DNA of 34,104 bases from Methanolinea sp. UBA277 (GCA_002499905.1 DANP01000001.1:1-34104); one strand, 5' to 3'; numbered from the stretch's first letter, positions 22,184-30,141 are shown. A program made the numbers and translations. Notes: generated from the sequence alone by a model not told the origin.

Positions 22184-24317
22184 ACTGCCACACTCCCCGG
22201 TTCGAGATACACCATTCCTGCGCATTCACCACCTCCTGCACGGGCTCACGGACCGCCCGGCGGTAGGTCCCGTCTGCGGACAGCATCCGGTTCTTCACAT
22301 TATCACGGAGGTATACCGGAATGATAAGGTCACGGAGGCAGGCGGTAATAACCGGATCGGATACCGGAAAGAGGATTTCCACTCTCCGGTCCAGGTTCCG
22401 CGGCATGAGATCGGCACTCCCGATGAGAAACTCCTCCTCGCCGCCGTTCCGGAAATAGTACACCCGGCAATGCTCGAGGAACCTCCCGACAATCGAGGTG
22501 ACGGTTATAGTGTCGCTCACCCCCTCTACCCCCGGCCGGAGGCAGCAGATCCCCCTGACCTGGAGGTCAATCTTCACTCCGGCCCGGGAGGCCCGGTACA
22601 GGGCGGTGATGCACTCTTTATCCACGAGGGCATTCATCTTGAAGATGATGCGCCCGTCCCCGCATTCCCGGTGCCGGGCTATCTCCCGCTCGATCCGGGA
22701 CAGGATCCCGGACCTGATGCCGGCCGGGGCCACGAGCAGCTTCCGGTACGAGGATATCCGTGCACACCCGGTGAGCGAATTGAAGAGATCGGCCGTATCA
22801 GCACCGATCAGCGGATCAGCGGTGAAGAAGCCGAAATCGGTGTAGATCCGGCTCGTGATCGCATTATAGTTCCCGGTGCCCAGATGTACGTAGGTCCGTA
22901 TACCATCCTTTTCCCTCCGGACCACCATGCAGACCTTGGCATGCACCTTGAGCCCGGGAAGCCCGTAGACTACGTGAACACCGGACCGTTCCAGCGCCCG
23001 GGCCCAGGTGATATTGTTCTCCTCATCGAAGCGGGCTTTAAGCTCGATCAGCGCTGCAACCGCTTTCCGGTTCTGACGGGCTTCGAGGAGGGTATCGACG
23101 ATTGGTGAGTCCTTACCCACCCGGTAGAGCGTGATCTTGATGGCCAGGACATCCGGATCCCGCGCTGCCTGCCTGAGAAAGTCAATGACCGGCAGGAAGC
23201 TCTCGTAGGGGTGGAAGAGTATGATGTCTTTTCTGCGGATGGCGGCGTACAGATGATCCCTGTTTTCGATCACAGGTGGTATGGAAGGAATGAACGGGAT
23301 ATCCTTCAGGTCGGGTCGGTCGAGGGAGGAGAAGAAGGAGAGGTCCGCCATGCCAAGCGGGGGGTTGACCCGGTAGAACGTGGATGCGGGGAGGCCAAGT
23401 TTCTTCCCGATCATGGCACACAGGGCATCAGGCATAGCGGGAGATACCTCCACCCGCACCGGTGACCCGGTTCTCCGCAGTTCCACGCTCTCTTCAACTG
23501 CAGTGAGCAGGTCGCCCGCCTCATCCTCTTCTATCTCGAGGTCCGCGTCCCGGGTGACCCGGAACGGATACACTTCTGCCACTTCGTAGCCGGGGAAGAG
23601 CATCCCGAGATGTGCAGCAATCACTTCCTCGAGGAAGACCAGGCAGATCTCGTCCGGATCCTGGTCCTGTCCTGCCGCTCCTGCGGGAACCCGCACCAGC
23701 CGCGGGAAGAGGTTAGTGGGCACCTTCAGCCGGGCAAAGTGCTCTTTCCCTGAACCGGGATCCCTTACCGTGACGGCCAGATTGAGGGAGAGGTTCGAGA
23801 TGAAGGGAAAGGGGTGGGAGGTATCAAAGGCGAGGGGGGTGAGCACAGGGTAGATCACGGTCCTGAAAAAATCCTCGAGGGCTGCTTTCTGCCCGGTGGA
23901 GAGGGAGGTATAGGGGAGCACCCGGATACCGCAGTCACCCAGTGCCGGGACAATATCCTGGTGCCAGAGTCCGGTCTGGCGATCAAGGAGGGGGTCAAGG
24001 CTGCGGTGAATCTCGGCAAGCTGTCGTGACGGGCTCATCCCGTCGGGCGGTGCCTCCCTGACCCCCCGCTCCGCCTGCCGCCGGAGCCCGGAGACCCGGA
24101 TCATGAAGAATTCATCAAGGTTGGTCGAGAAGATGGAGAGGAACTTGACCCGTTCGAGGAGCGGGTGGCCCGTGTCCATCGCTTCTTCGAGCACCCTCCG
24201 GTTGAACTCGATCCAGCTCAGTTCGCGGTTGATGAAGAGAGCCGGATGTTCGAGGAGCGTGCATCCTGACTGCTGATCAACCGTTCTTCCGCGATCCCGC
24301 TCTTCTGAGGCCCCCAT
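22164..24317 (-). CDS. ppk1: Polyphosphate kinase 1
   Basis: Protein of 717 residues, full length for PPK1. It opens with LFINRELSWIEFNRRVLEEA, the family's N-terminal motif. Two phospholipase D-like halves follow, with catalytic histidines in LKVHAKVCMVVRRE (the phosphorylated one) and RFLEHCRVYYF, and VHLGTGNYN is between them. It makes polyphosphate reversibly from ATP. ATG 24317 is used; a GTG 6 bases upstream is possible. It overlaps the CHAD gene by 20 bases and is divergent from an unknown gene. PPK1 is patchy in archaea but present in several methanogens. Confidence 0.96.
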   Translation of the reverse strand: MGASEERDRGRTVDQQSGCTLLEHPALFINRELSWIEFNRRVLEEAMDTGHPLLERVKFLSIFSTNLDEFFMIRVSGLRRQAERGVREAPPDGMSPSRQLAEIHRSLDPLLDRQTGLWHQDIVPALGDCGIRVLPYTSLSTGQKAALEDFFRTVIYPVLTPLAFDTSHPFPFISNLSLNLAVTVRDPGSGKEHFARLKVPTNLFPRLVRVPAGAAGQDQDPDEICLVFLEEVIAAHLGMLFPGYEVAEVYPFRVTRDADLEIEEDEAGDLLTAVEESVELRRTGSPVRVEVSPAMPDALCAMIGKKLGLPASTFYRVNPPLGMADLSFFSSLDRPDLKDIPFIPSIPPVIENRDHLYAAIRRKDIILFHPYESFLPVIDFLRQAARDPDVLAIKITLYRVGKDSPIVDTLLEARQNRKAVAALIELKARFDEENNITWARALERSGVHVVYGLPGLKVHAKVCMVVRREKDGIRTYVHLGTGNYNAITSRIYTDFGFFTADPLIGADTADLFNSLTGCARISSYRKLLVAPAGIRSGILSRIEREIARHRECGDGRIIFKMNALVDKECITALYRASRAGVKIDLQVRGICCLRPGVEGVSDTITVTSIVGRFLEHCRVYYFRNGGEEEFLIGSADLMPRNLDRRVEILFPVSDPVITACLRDLIIPVYLRDNVKNRMLSADGTYRRAVREPVQEVVNAQEWCISNRGVWQYGGTPL

Positions 24318-24379
24318 GCTCACCAGTCATCTAACTATTGAAAATATCGCCTTAAAATCCTGTGGTGCCCTCCCTGACC

Positions 24380-24411
24380 TGTGAAGAAGGAATCCCGGCG
24401 GTGTGAAGAAG
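24380..24411. repeat. Two 10-bp direct repeats in the ppk1 upstream region
   Basis: TGTGAAGAAG occurs at 24380-24389 and 24402-24411, 22 bases apart (two helical turns), in the 148-base divergent gap between ppk1 and the unknown plus-strand gene. The spacing would let a dimeric regulator bind one face of the DNA. No regulator is known. Confidence 0.45.
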
Positions 24412-24465
24412 TAAACCAAACAGTTTTACCATCCGGCGTCAATCTCTTTCTTGCCGTGATTGACT

Positions 24466-24888
24466 ATGGGATCCAATGACGACATCATGCACGAATTTGT
24501 AAGAAAGGAGCTCAGGAAACTTTATCCCAGCGTTGACGGATGGCAGATCAGGCCCGCGGCGAAGACAGGAGGGAAGGAACAGGGATTTGTCGTATTGCGG
24601 CGAATCCTTGGCAGGACGGAAGGTGCCCATGTGCTGGTCTCATTTGACCGGATCGTGGCTCCGGTGACCATCGACACCCTCTCTGCCATGAGCAGGAGCG
24701 AGCCGATCCCCGGGCTGGCAAGCCCGAAGAAGATCCTCGTTGTTCCCCAGAACACGGATCTCTCATCCGTTTCCCGTGAGATTGTGGTTCTTCCCATGCA
24801 GAGTTTCGCCTGGGAGGACAAAGAGCTGGTGTGGCTGAAACGGCGCGCCCAGATGAGCGAGAAAGCCGCGGCAGCAAAGAGTTCCTAG
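24466..24888 (+). CDS. Unknown protein (140 aa)
   Basis: Protein of 140 residues that I do not recognise. It begins MGSNDDIMHEFVRKELRKLY, has a mixed alpha/beta pattern with strands GFVVLRRI, HVLVSFDR, KKILVVPQ and EIVVLPM, and ends in a basic helix and Ala/Lys-rich tail. There is no signal peptide, membrane helix or cysteine, so it is probably a soluble cytoplasmic protein. The alternation of strands and helices recalls small nuclease-like folds, but no catalytic set is visible. ATG 24466 is taken rather than TTG 24460. It stands alone, divergent from ppk1 and convergent with the Mut7-C gene 8 bases away. Confidence 0.75.
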   Translation: MGSNDDIMHEFVRKELRKLYPSVDGWQIRPAAKTGGKEQGFVVLRRILGRTEGAHVLVSFDRIVAPVTIDTLSAMSRSEPIPGLASPKKILVVPQNTDLSSVSREIVVLPMQSFAWEDKELVWLKRRAQMSEKAAAAKSS

Positions 24889-24896
24889 GAACCGAT

Positions 24897-25382
24897 TCAG
24901 AGACCGCCCTTTATTCTTTTTTCGAGATTTTCCCCATGAGAGCCCAGCCAGTAGAGCTTCCTGCATGTCCGGCACCAGTAAAACCGGAGACCCTTCCGGT
25001 TCCGCGGTGCATAGTCAGCGGTCGCGATCTCCCCCTCTGCTGCGGGGCGAAGGATTCCGTTGCAGAGCGAACAGCGGGTCAGCCGGATCTCAGGGATGAT
25101 CAAACCCCGGTCTGCCAGTTCCCGGATCTGGGCCAGGACATCGTCTCCCGCAACGAGGACAGCGCAGTCTCCGCCCCTTCTCGCGAGCTCCCGATCTCTG
25201 GTCAGGAGGATTCGCCCGGACCGGGCGGCTGAAGCGAGCAGGAGGGTATCTTCCCTGCGGTTCCCTTCCGAAAGACTGTTGGCAGAGAGAGCATCATACC
25301 CCATGAACCGGAGGTAGCGGCAGAGGGTTCCAAGCATCCGGTCAACGAGAAAGGCCGGCCTTTCTTGGGAATAATCAGACAT
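24897..25382 (-). CDS. Mut7-C RNase-like protein with zinc ribbon
   Basis: Protein of 161 residues of the Mut7-C RNase family (COG1656), a PIN-like fold. The N-terminal part has FLVDRMLGTLCRYLRFMGYDA, then EDTLLLASAARSGRILLTRDRELARR, giving the acidic residues (Asp14, Glu and the TRD aspartate) expected of a metal-dependent nuclease. Two CxxC pairs (CSLCNG and CRTCRKLYW) form a C-terminal zinc ribbon. Substrate RNA is unknown. ATG 25382 overlaps the stop of the radical SAM gene by 8 bases, so the two are probably co-expressed. The long in-frame extension upstream is a shadow of that gene. Confidence 0.87.
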   Translation of the reverse strand: MSDYSQERPAFLVDRMLGTLCRYLRFMGYDALSANSLSEGNRREDTLLLASAARSGRILLTRDRELARRGGDCAVLVAGDDVLAQIRELADRGLIIPEIRLTRCSLCNGILRPAAEGEIATADYAPRNRKGLRFYWCRTCRKLYWLGSHGENLEKRIKGGL

Positions 25383-26394
25383 GATCAACCACGGGTATCT
25401 TCGCCCCGCATACTGTGCAGCAACCACCGGAGAGGTTTCTCGGGATGCTTGAGAATCCCTGCCGCTCGATAAGGAGCGTGCCGCACACCGGGCAGTAGGT
25501 GCTCTCATACGTGTGCATGAAAACATTTCCGACGTAGGGGTACTGCAGTCCGAGATCCTTTGCCTGATGGTAGATACGCTCAAGGGTGGCAACCGGAGTC
25601 GCTGCATAGTCCTGCATCCGGTAATCGGGATGGAACCGGGTAAAGTGGACCGGCGTCTCCGGCCCGAGGTTCTCTACAATCCATCTGATGAGCGCCCCGG
25701 TCTCTTCCTCCGTGTCGTTCAGCCCGGGAATGACCAGGTTGACCACCTCAACGTGCATCCCGAGCTCCCGGGCAAGGATGGTGGAATCGAGCACCGGCTG
25801 GAGCTTTGCGCCGCACACCTTCCGGTAAAAATCCTCGGTGAACGCCTTGATATCCACCCGGAACGCATCCAGGACCGGGGCGATTTCCCGCAGCGCCTCC
25901 TCGGTGATATAGCCGTTGGTCACGTACACGGTGCCAAGCCCCCGCTGCTTTGCCAGCGTTCCCATGTCAAGCGCATATTCATGCCAGATAGTGGGTTCAT
26001 TGTAGGTCCAGGAAATGCTGGCACACTTCCTTGCTTCCGCCCTTCTTACCCCCTCCTCCGGGGATATTTCGCGCAGGGATATATCGGTGATACCGGCCCG
26101 CGAGATCTGCCAGTTCTGGCAGTGTTCACACCGGAAATTGCAGCCGACGCCGCCCAGGGAGTAGGAGAGCGTACCGGGGAGGAAGTGGTAGAGCGGTTTC
26201 TTCTCGATGGGGTCGACCGCCTCTGAGCTTACCTTTCCGTAGGTCATGGCGTACAGGGTGCCCTCCCGGTTCTCCCGGACGCCGCAGATGCCGTGCTTCC
26301 CCTCCCGGATCGTGCACCGGTGATTGCAGAGTGAGCAGACGAGCGAGCCATCCTCGCCGTGGTGATACTGCCGTGCCTCATGCCACTGCTCCAT
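25375..26394 (-). CDS. AmmeMemoRadiSam system radical SAM enzyme
   Basis: Protein of 339 residues of the PflA-like radical SAM family (COG1180). The cluster-binding motif is CNFRCEHCQNW (CxxxCxxC). An N-terminal CSLCNHRC segment and a C-terminal pair of motifs (CPVCG, CTVCG) suggest an extra metal site. Family members belong to the conserved AMMECR1-Memo-radical SAM trio of unknown chemistry, but the two partner genes are not in this window. It overlaps the Mut7-C RNase gene by 8 bases. A palindrome lies just upstream of its ATG and a TTTATG box sits about 27 bases away, so the mRNA may be leaderless. Confidence 0.92.
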   Translation of the reverse strand: MEQWHEARQYHHGEDGSLVCSLCNHRCTIREGKHGICGVRENREGTLYAMTYGKVSSEAVDPIEKKPLYHFLPGTLSYSLGGVGCNFRCEHCQNWQISRAGITDISLREISPEEGVRRAEARKCASISWTYNEPTIWHEYALDMGTLAKQRGLGTVYVTNGYITEEALREIAPVLDAFRVDIKAFTEDFYRKVCGAKLQPVLDSTILARELGMHVEVVNLVIPGLNDTEEETGALIRWIVENLGPETPVHFTRFHPDYRMQDYAATPVATLERIYHQAKDLGLQYPYVGNVFMHTYESTYCPVCGTLLIERQGFSSIPRNLSGGCCTVCGAKIPVVDHV

Positions 26395-26400
26395 GAGGAT

Positions 26401-26416
26401 GGATTATGGATAATCC
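26401..26416 (-). promoter_or_regulatory. Operator-like palindrome at the radical SAM gene start
   Basis: GGATTAT-GG-ATAATCC is a perfect 7-bp inverted repeat with a 2-base spacer, ending 6 bases upstream of the ATG at 26394 and just downstream of a TTTATG TATA-like box (about 26420-26425). This is where an archaeal repressor would block polymerase loading. Confidence 0.5.
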
Positions 26417-26442
26417 ACATAAACGTGCCGGTAACAACCGGG

Positions 26443-26598
26443 TCATTCCCGCTGCCGGAAATCGGATGGGCGATCCTCGTCCACTTCCACGACGAGAGCT
26501 CCTGAATAGCCGCACTGTTTGCACCGGTAGAGCTCACCCATGCAGCCGCCAACAACCCTGAATATCTCTCTGCTCCCGCAGACAGGACACCGGATCAT
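26443..26598 (-). CDS. Small zinc-ribbon protein (51 aa)
   Basis: A 51-residue protein starting MIRCPVCGSREIFRVVGG, with the second pair in YRCKQCGYSGALVVEVDED; the four cysteines make one zinc ribbon of the rubredoxin/TFIIS-like type. The tail is acidic, then charged. It is an easily overlooked gene, 48 bases upstream of the radical SAM gene on the same strand and divergent from pyrH. The cysteine spacing, CGYSGALVVEV ending and compact size are seen in conserved methanogen zinc ribbons, but I cannot assign a function. Confidence 0.8.
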   Translation of the reverse strand: MIRCPVCGSREIFRVVGGCMGELYRCKQCGYSGALVVEVDEDRPSDFRQRE

Positions 26599-26640
26599 GG
26601 TCAACAGGTATATGTAGCGTATAATGAAAATATTGGGTGG

Positions 26641-27348
26641 ATGAAGAAGGTCGTCCTCTCACTTGGCGGGTCCATACTCTTTCCCACCCTCGAGGAGAAC
26701 CGGGTTTCCGCCTACGCCGGGATTCTCGGAAGGATCTCCAGCCGGATGAGACTGTTCGTGGTCGTCGGCGGCGGGGGTGAAGCCCGGCGCTATATCTCCG
26801 CTGCCCGGGAGATCGGGCTCGATGATGCCCTGGCAGATGAGATCGGGATCCTGGTCACCCGGCTGAACGCCACCCTGCTCGCCGGGGCACTCGGGGACGC
26901 CGCCTTTCCGGCGGTCACTGAAAACCAGACCGATGCGTACGCGGCTGCCAGTACCGGGAAGATCGTGGTGATGGGGGGGATCACCCCGGCACAAACGACC
27001 GATGCCGTCGCCGCGGTGCTCGCAGAACGGGTGGGCGCAGACCTGATGGTGAACCTGACCTCGGTGGACGGGATCTATACCGCCGACCCGAAGACCGATC
27101 CCGCGGCCCGCCGGCTCGAACTCCTCTCTGTGGACCGGCTGCTGGAGATTGTCGGTTCCGCTTCCCTCTCGGCCGGTTCGAACACCGTCATCGATGTGGT
27201 CGCCGCCAAGGTGCTGAAGCGGAGCGGGATCCCCCTCCTGGTCATTGACGGCCGGAATCCGGAACACCTCGAAGAAGCCCTTCTTGCCGGGCGCTATTCC
27301 GGGAGCCTGGTAACGGTCACCGGGGAAAAACCGGCCGGGCTCCTCTGA
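26641..27348 (+). CDS. pyrH: UMP kinase (archaeal type)
   Basis: Protein of 235 residues of the amino-acid kinase fold. It begins KKVVLSLGGSILFP and has VVVGGGGEARRYI, LNATLLAGALGD, GGITPAQTTDAVAAVLAE and LTSVDGIYTADPKTDP, matching archaeal UMP kinase rather than acetylglutamate kinase or MfnE. It converts UMP to UDP with ATP. ATG 26641 is preceded directly by GGGTGG. A T6 tract follows 10 bases after its stop, and the tRNA-Pro gene comes next. It is divergent from the 51-residue zinc ribbon. Confidence 0.93.
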   Translation: MKKVVLSLGGSILFPTLEENRVSAYAGILGRISSRMRLFVVVGGGGEARRYISAAREIGLDDALADEIGILVTRLNATLLAGALGDAAFPAVTENQTDAYAAASTGKIVVMGGITPAQTTDAVAAVLAERVGADLMVNLTSVDGIYTADPKTDPAARRLELLSVDRLLEIVGSASLSAGSNTVIDVVAAKVLKRSGIPLLVIDGRNPEHLEEALLAGRYSGSLVTVTGEKPAGLL

Positions 27349-27357
27349 ACGCAACTA

Positions 27358-27363
27358 TTTTTT
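27358..27363 (+). terminator. Short oligo-T tract after pyrH
   Basis: TTTTTT lies 9 bases after the pyrH stop and 32 bases before tRNA-Pro, in a position suited to ending the pyrH transcript. Only six Ts, so a weak call. Confidence 0.4.
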
Positions 27364-27395
27364 CCGGAACAGACCAACACTATTTCTCATCCTGC

Positions 27396-27470
27396 GGGGT
27401 AGTAGGGTAGCCTGGTCCATCCTAGAGCGTTTGGGACGCTTTGACGGCAGTTCGAATCTGCCCTACCCCA
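27396..27470 (+). tRNA. tRNA-Pro (anticodon TGG)
   Basis: A full cloverleaf: acceptor GGGGTAG/CTACCCC, D arm AGGGT...ATCCT, anticodon stem GAGCG/CGCTT with loop TTTGGGA (anticodon TGG), T stem GGCAG/CTGCC with loop TTCGAAT, discriminator A. CCA is not encoded, as is common in archaea. No intron. The nth gene starts 7 bases later. Confidence 0.95.
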
Positions 27471-27477
27471 TGTCTGC

Positions 27478-28137
27478 ATGAACCGATCCAAAGCCCTGGC
27501 GATCTTCCGGACGCTCTCCGGGCGCTATGATGACACCCCCGGCCCGCGGCACTTCATTCACTTCTCGTCCCCGTTCCAGGCACTGATCGGGACTATGCTC
27601 TCGGCCCAGACCACCGACCGCGCCGTGAACGGCATCGTTGAAGATCTCTTTTCAGCGTACCCGACACCGGATGCCCTCGCCGGGGCACCGGAAGGGGATC
27701 TCGAGGACCGGATCAGGAGCATCGGACTCTACCGTACCAAGGCACGAAACATCCGGGCGACGGCCCGGAAACTGGTGGAGGAATTCGGGGGGGAGGTGCC
27801 GCAGACGATGGAGGAACTCATCACACTCCCGGGTGTGGGGAGAAAGACGGCAAATATCGTCCTCTCTCATGCCTTCGGCATCGACACAGGTATCGCCGTC
27901 GATACCCATGTGGCCAGGGTCTCCCGCCGTATCGGGTTTACAGGTGAGGTCAGCGCCGACAGGATAGAGCAGGACCTCATGGCCCTCTTTCCTGCAGAGT
28001 GCTGGGGGGATGTCAACTATGTCCTGATCCGGCACGGACGGGCCATCTGCAGGGCCCGGAAGCCGCAGTGCCCGGAGTGCCCGGTCCGGGAGGCGTGCCG
28101 GTTCTACCGTGAGACATTCTGGCCTGATTCAGGATGA
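27478..28137 (+). CDS. nth: Endonuclease III (DNA glycosylase/AP lyase)
   Basis: Protein of 219 residues. The helix-hairpin-helix LPGVGRKTANIVL carries catalytic Lys123, and AVDTHVARVSRR carries Asp142. Four cysteines at 191, 198, 201 and 207 have the C-x6-C-x2-C-x5-C spacing of the 4Fe-4S cluster. It removes oxidised pyrimidines and cuts the abasic site in base-excision repair. The ATG lies 7 bases after the tRNA-Pro gene with no room for a promoter, so the two are probably transcribed together and released by tRNA 3' processing. It is convergent with the Pit gene. Confidence 0.96.
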   Translation: MNRSKALAIFRTLSGRYDDTPGPRHFIHFSSPFQALIGTMLSAQTTDRAVNGIVEDLFSAYPTPDALAGAPEGDLEDRIRSIGLYRTKARNIRATARKLVEEFGGEVPQTMEELITLPGVGRKTANIVLSHAFGIDTGIAVDTHVARVSRRIGFTGEVSADRIEQDLMALFPAECWGDVNYVLIRHGRAICRARKPQCPECPVREACRFYRETFWPDSG

Positions 28138-28148
28138 CACCGTTTTCC

Positions 28149-29327
28149 TCAGCCGAGGAGCCAGAATGAGAAAAGGAATGCCACGTAGGCAAAAATCGCG
28201 GTCAGGGGAATGGTGAGGATCCATGCAGAAACGATACGGCGGACGACCCCCCACTGGACCGCCGAGTAGCCCCGTGAAGCACCGACACCCATAATCGAGC
28301 CGCTGATGGCATGCGTCGTTGATACCGGAATGCCGAACGCGGTCACGAACGCGAGAACCACCCCACCCCCCGTCTCAGCGCAGAACCCCTGGTAGGGGCG
28401 GAGCTTGGTGATCTTGGTGGCCATGGTCTCAACCACCCGCCAGCCGCCGAGAAAGGTGCCCAGCGCGATTGCCAAGCCCGAGATTATGATAACCCAGAGC
28501 GGAACGACGAACTCGGTCAGCAGCCCCCCTGCCACGAGGATTGCGGTGATGACTCCCATGGCATTCTGGGCATCATTGCTCCCGTGGCCGATACTGTAGA
28601 ATGCCGCAGACAGGAGCTGGAGTTTCCGGAACAGGAAATTCATGGTCCTGCTGTTCCTGTCGCGGAAGAGACGGATCACCAGGATGCCGATGAGGAATGC
28701 CGCGAGCAGTCCGATGACCGGTGATACCACGATGAATATCAGGATGGCAAGGATTCCGCTCACAGGGAGGATCCTGGTGATGGTCACGAAGGGAATAATG
28801 AGGGCAAGCCCGCAGAGCGCGCCGAGCCCGATGACGGGATACAGGTTCTCCTCTCCTTTCAGGTATCCGATGAGGCCCAGGATAAGCCCGCCGGCTCCAG
28901 CCCCGACCGCGGCATACACTGCAAGCCAGACGACGGTTCCTGCCGCAGGCCAGAGTATGGCCTCAAGGCCGGCAAAGGCAACCGCAGAACCAATAAGGCC
29001 GCCTACCAGAGCATGACTTGCTGATATCGGGATGCCCGAATAGGAGGAGATACCAACCCAGAGAACCGCGGATAACAGCCCGATCAGGATGACCTGAGTG
29101 GTCATGAAACCCGGGCTCACAATTCCCTTACCGATGGTCTTTGCCACCACGGTGGTGAAAACGAGGGGGCCGACCATGTTGAAAAAAGCAGCGAGGAGAA
29201 CCGCCTGCAGGGGCGTCAGTACCCGGGTTGCCACAACGGTTGCAATGGAATTTGCAGCGTCATTGAGGCCATTAACAAAATTAAAGACGAGGGCAAGGAC
29301 AATTCCGGTAATCAGCAGCGCTTCCAT
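28149..29327 (-). CDS. pit: Inorganic phosphate transporter (Pit family)
   Basis: Membrane protein of 392 residues. The two PHO4 signature copies are NFVNGLNDAANSIATVVATR near the N-terminus and GHGSNDAQNAMGVITA in the middle; each half ends in GxPxSxTHAxxG-like loops (SASHALVGGLIG, STTHAISGSIMG). Proteins of this family import phosphate (as metal-phosphate) with protons or sodium. ATG 29327 is preferred because GAGGGA lies directly upstream; a GTG at 29336 overlaps the DUF47 stop. It follows its DUF47 partner by 5 bases and is convergent with nth. Confidence 0.94.
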   Translation of the reverse strand: MEALLITGIVLALVFNFVNGLNDAANSIATVVATRVLTPLQAVLLAAFFNMVGPLVFTTVVAKTIGKGIVSPGFMTTQVILIGLLSAVLWVGISSYSGIPISASHALVGGLIGSAVAFAGLEAILWPAAGTVVWLAVYAAVGAGAGGLILGLIGYLKGEENLYPVIGLGALCGLALIIPFVTITRILPVSGILAILIFIVVSPVIGLLAAFLIGILVIRLFRDRNSRTMNFLFRKLQLLSAAFYSIGHGSNDAQNAMGVITAILVAGGLLTEFVVPLWVIIISGLAIALGTFLGGWRVVETMATKITKLRPYQGFCAETGGGVVLAFVTAFGIPVSTTHAISGSIMGVGASRGYSAVQWGVVRRIVSAWILTIPLTAIFAYVAFLFSFWLLG

Positions 29328-29332
29328 GTCCC

Positions 29333-29962
29333 TCACGAGTGTCGAATGGCGATATCTGAGAGAACATTTGCAGCATCCTCACACTTATCGGTAGCGATCT
29401 CGAGGTATTCGTACACATCCTTCTGCTTGATGATGGCAATCGGATCCTGGGTCTTGAAGAGGTCATTGATGGCATGGGCAAGGATGTCGTCTGCAAGATT
29501 CTCGAGCCGGTTTACTTCGATACAGCGGTGCTCGATCTGGTGCGGGTTCTTCATGGTCCGGATCCCTTTCACTGCATCTTCGAGTTCGACCACCGAGAGC
29601 TGGATGAGTTTGGCGAGCTCGACCATGTAGGCATCGGTATCGGTGATCCCATAGTTGTACATCCTCTGGGCAGTGCCCTCGATGTAGTCCAGGATGTCAT
29701 CGAGCGCTGAAGCAAGTTTCGAGATATCCTCGGGATCGAGGGGGGTGATGAATGTCCGGTTCAGGTGCTCGTAAATCTCGTGCGTGATCTTGTCTCCGTC
29801 GTGCTCAAGACGCTCAAGGTTTTCGACCTTGTATTTCACGTTGGTAAAATCATCGACGAGATCGACGAGACGGTACGATGCCACCACGACAACCGCCGCC
29901 AGCCTGTCGAAGAGGTCAAAAAACTGTTTATCCTGTGGTATGAGCCACTCTTTTAATCCCAC
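29333..29962 (-). CDS. DUF47 family protein, Pit accessory (PhoU-like)
   Basis: Protein of 209 residues, all helical, with the PhoU-like repeats of DUF47: NLERLEHDGDKITHEIYEHLNRTFITPLDPEDI and NRLENLADDILAHAI. Family members sit next to Pit transporters and are thought to regulate or assist them; metal-binding E/D-xxx-D patterns are visible. The start is GTG 29962 (no in-frame ATG nearby, and no clear ribosome-binding site). It leads the two-gene unit DUF47-pit. Confidence 0.9.
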   Translation of the reverse strand: MGLKEWLIPQDKQFFDLFDRLAAVVVVASYRLVDLVDDFTNVKYKVENLERLEHDGDKITHEIYEHLNRTFITPLDPEDISKLASALDDILDYIEGTAQRMYNYGITDTDAYMVELAKLIQLSVVELEDAVKGIRTMKNPHQIEHRCIEVNRLENLADDILAHAINDLFKTQDPIAIIKQKDVYEYLEIATDKCEDAANVLSDIAIRHS

Positions 29963-30033
29963 GGGTGATCATGGCAATTAGTCGCGGTGATACCAAAAAT
30001 CCTCCGTTTTGAGATACGTAAAAGAAGAATACA

Positions 30034-30105
30034 TGGACCGAGCGGGAATTGAACCCGCGGCCTCTTCCATGCCAAGGAAGCGATCTTCCTCTGATCTATC
30101 GGCCC
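30034..30105 (-). tRNA. tRNA-Ala (anticodon GGC)
   Basis: A full cloverleaf on the minus strand: acceptor GGGCCGA/TCGGTCC, D stem GATC/GATC, anticodon stem CTTCC/GGAAG with loop TTGGCAT (anticodon GGC), T stem GCGGG/CCCGC with loop TTCAATT, discriminator A. The third acceptor pair is G-T (G3-U70), the alanine identity mark. No CCA and no intron. Confidence 0.96.
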
Positions 30106-30129
30106 GCTCCTTCTAGGTAGGTTTCCATG

Positions 30130-30141
30130 GGATAAAGAATT
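30130..30141 (-). promoter_or_regulatory. TATA box of tRNA-Ala
   Basis: AATTCTTTATCC on the minus strand is centred about 30 bases upstream of the first tRNA base, the spacing expected when transcription starts at or next to the mature 5' end. Confidence 0.5.

Noticed and set aside
22470..23108. A 212-codon plus-strand frame opposite ppk1
   Set aside because: Shadow of the polyphosphate kinase; no motif of its own.
27470..27472. ATG overlapping the last base of tRNA-Pro as the nth start
   Set aside because: It is out of frame with the endonuclease III sequence; ATG 27478 is in frame.
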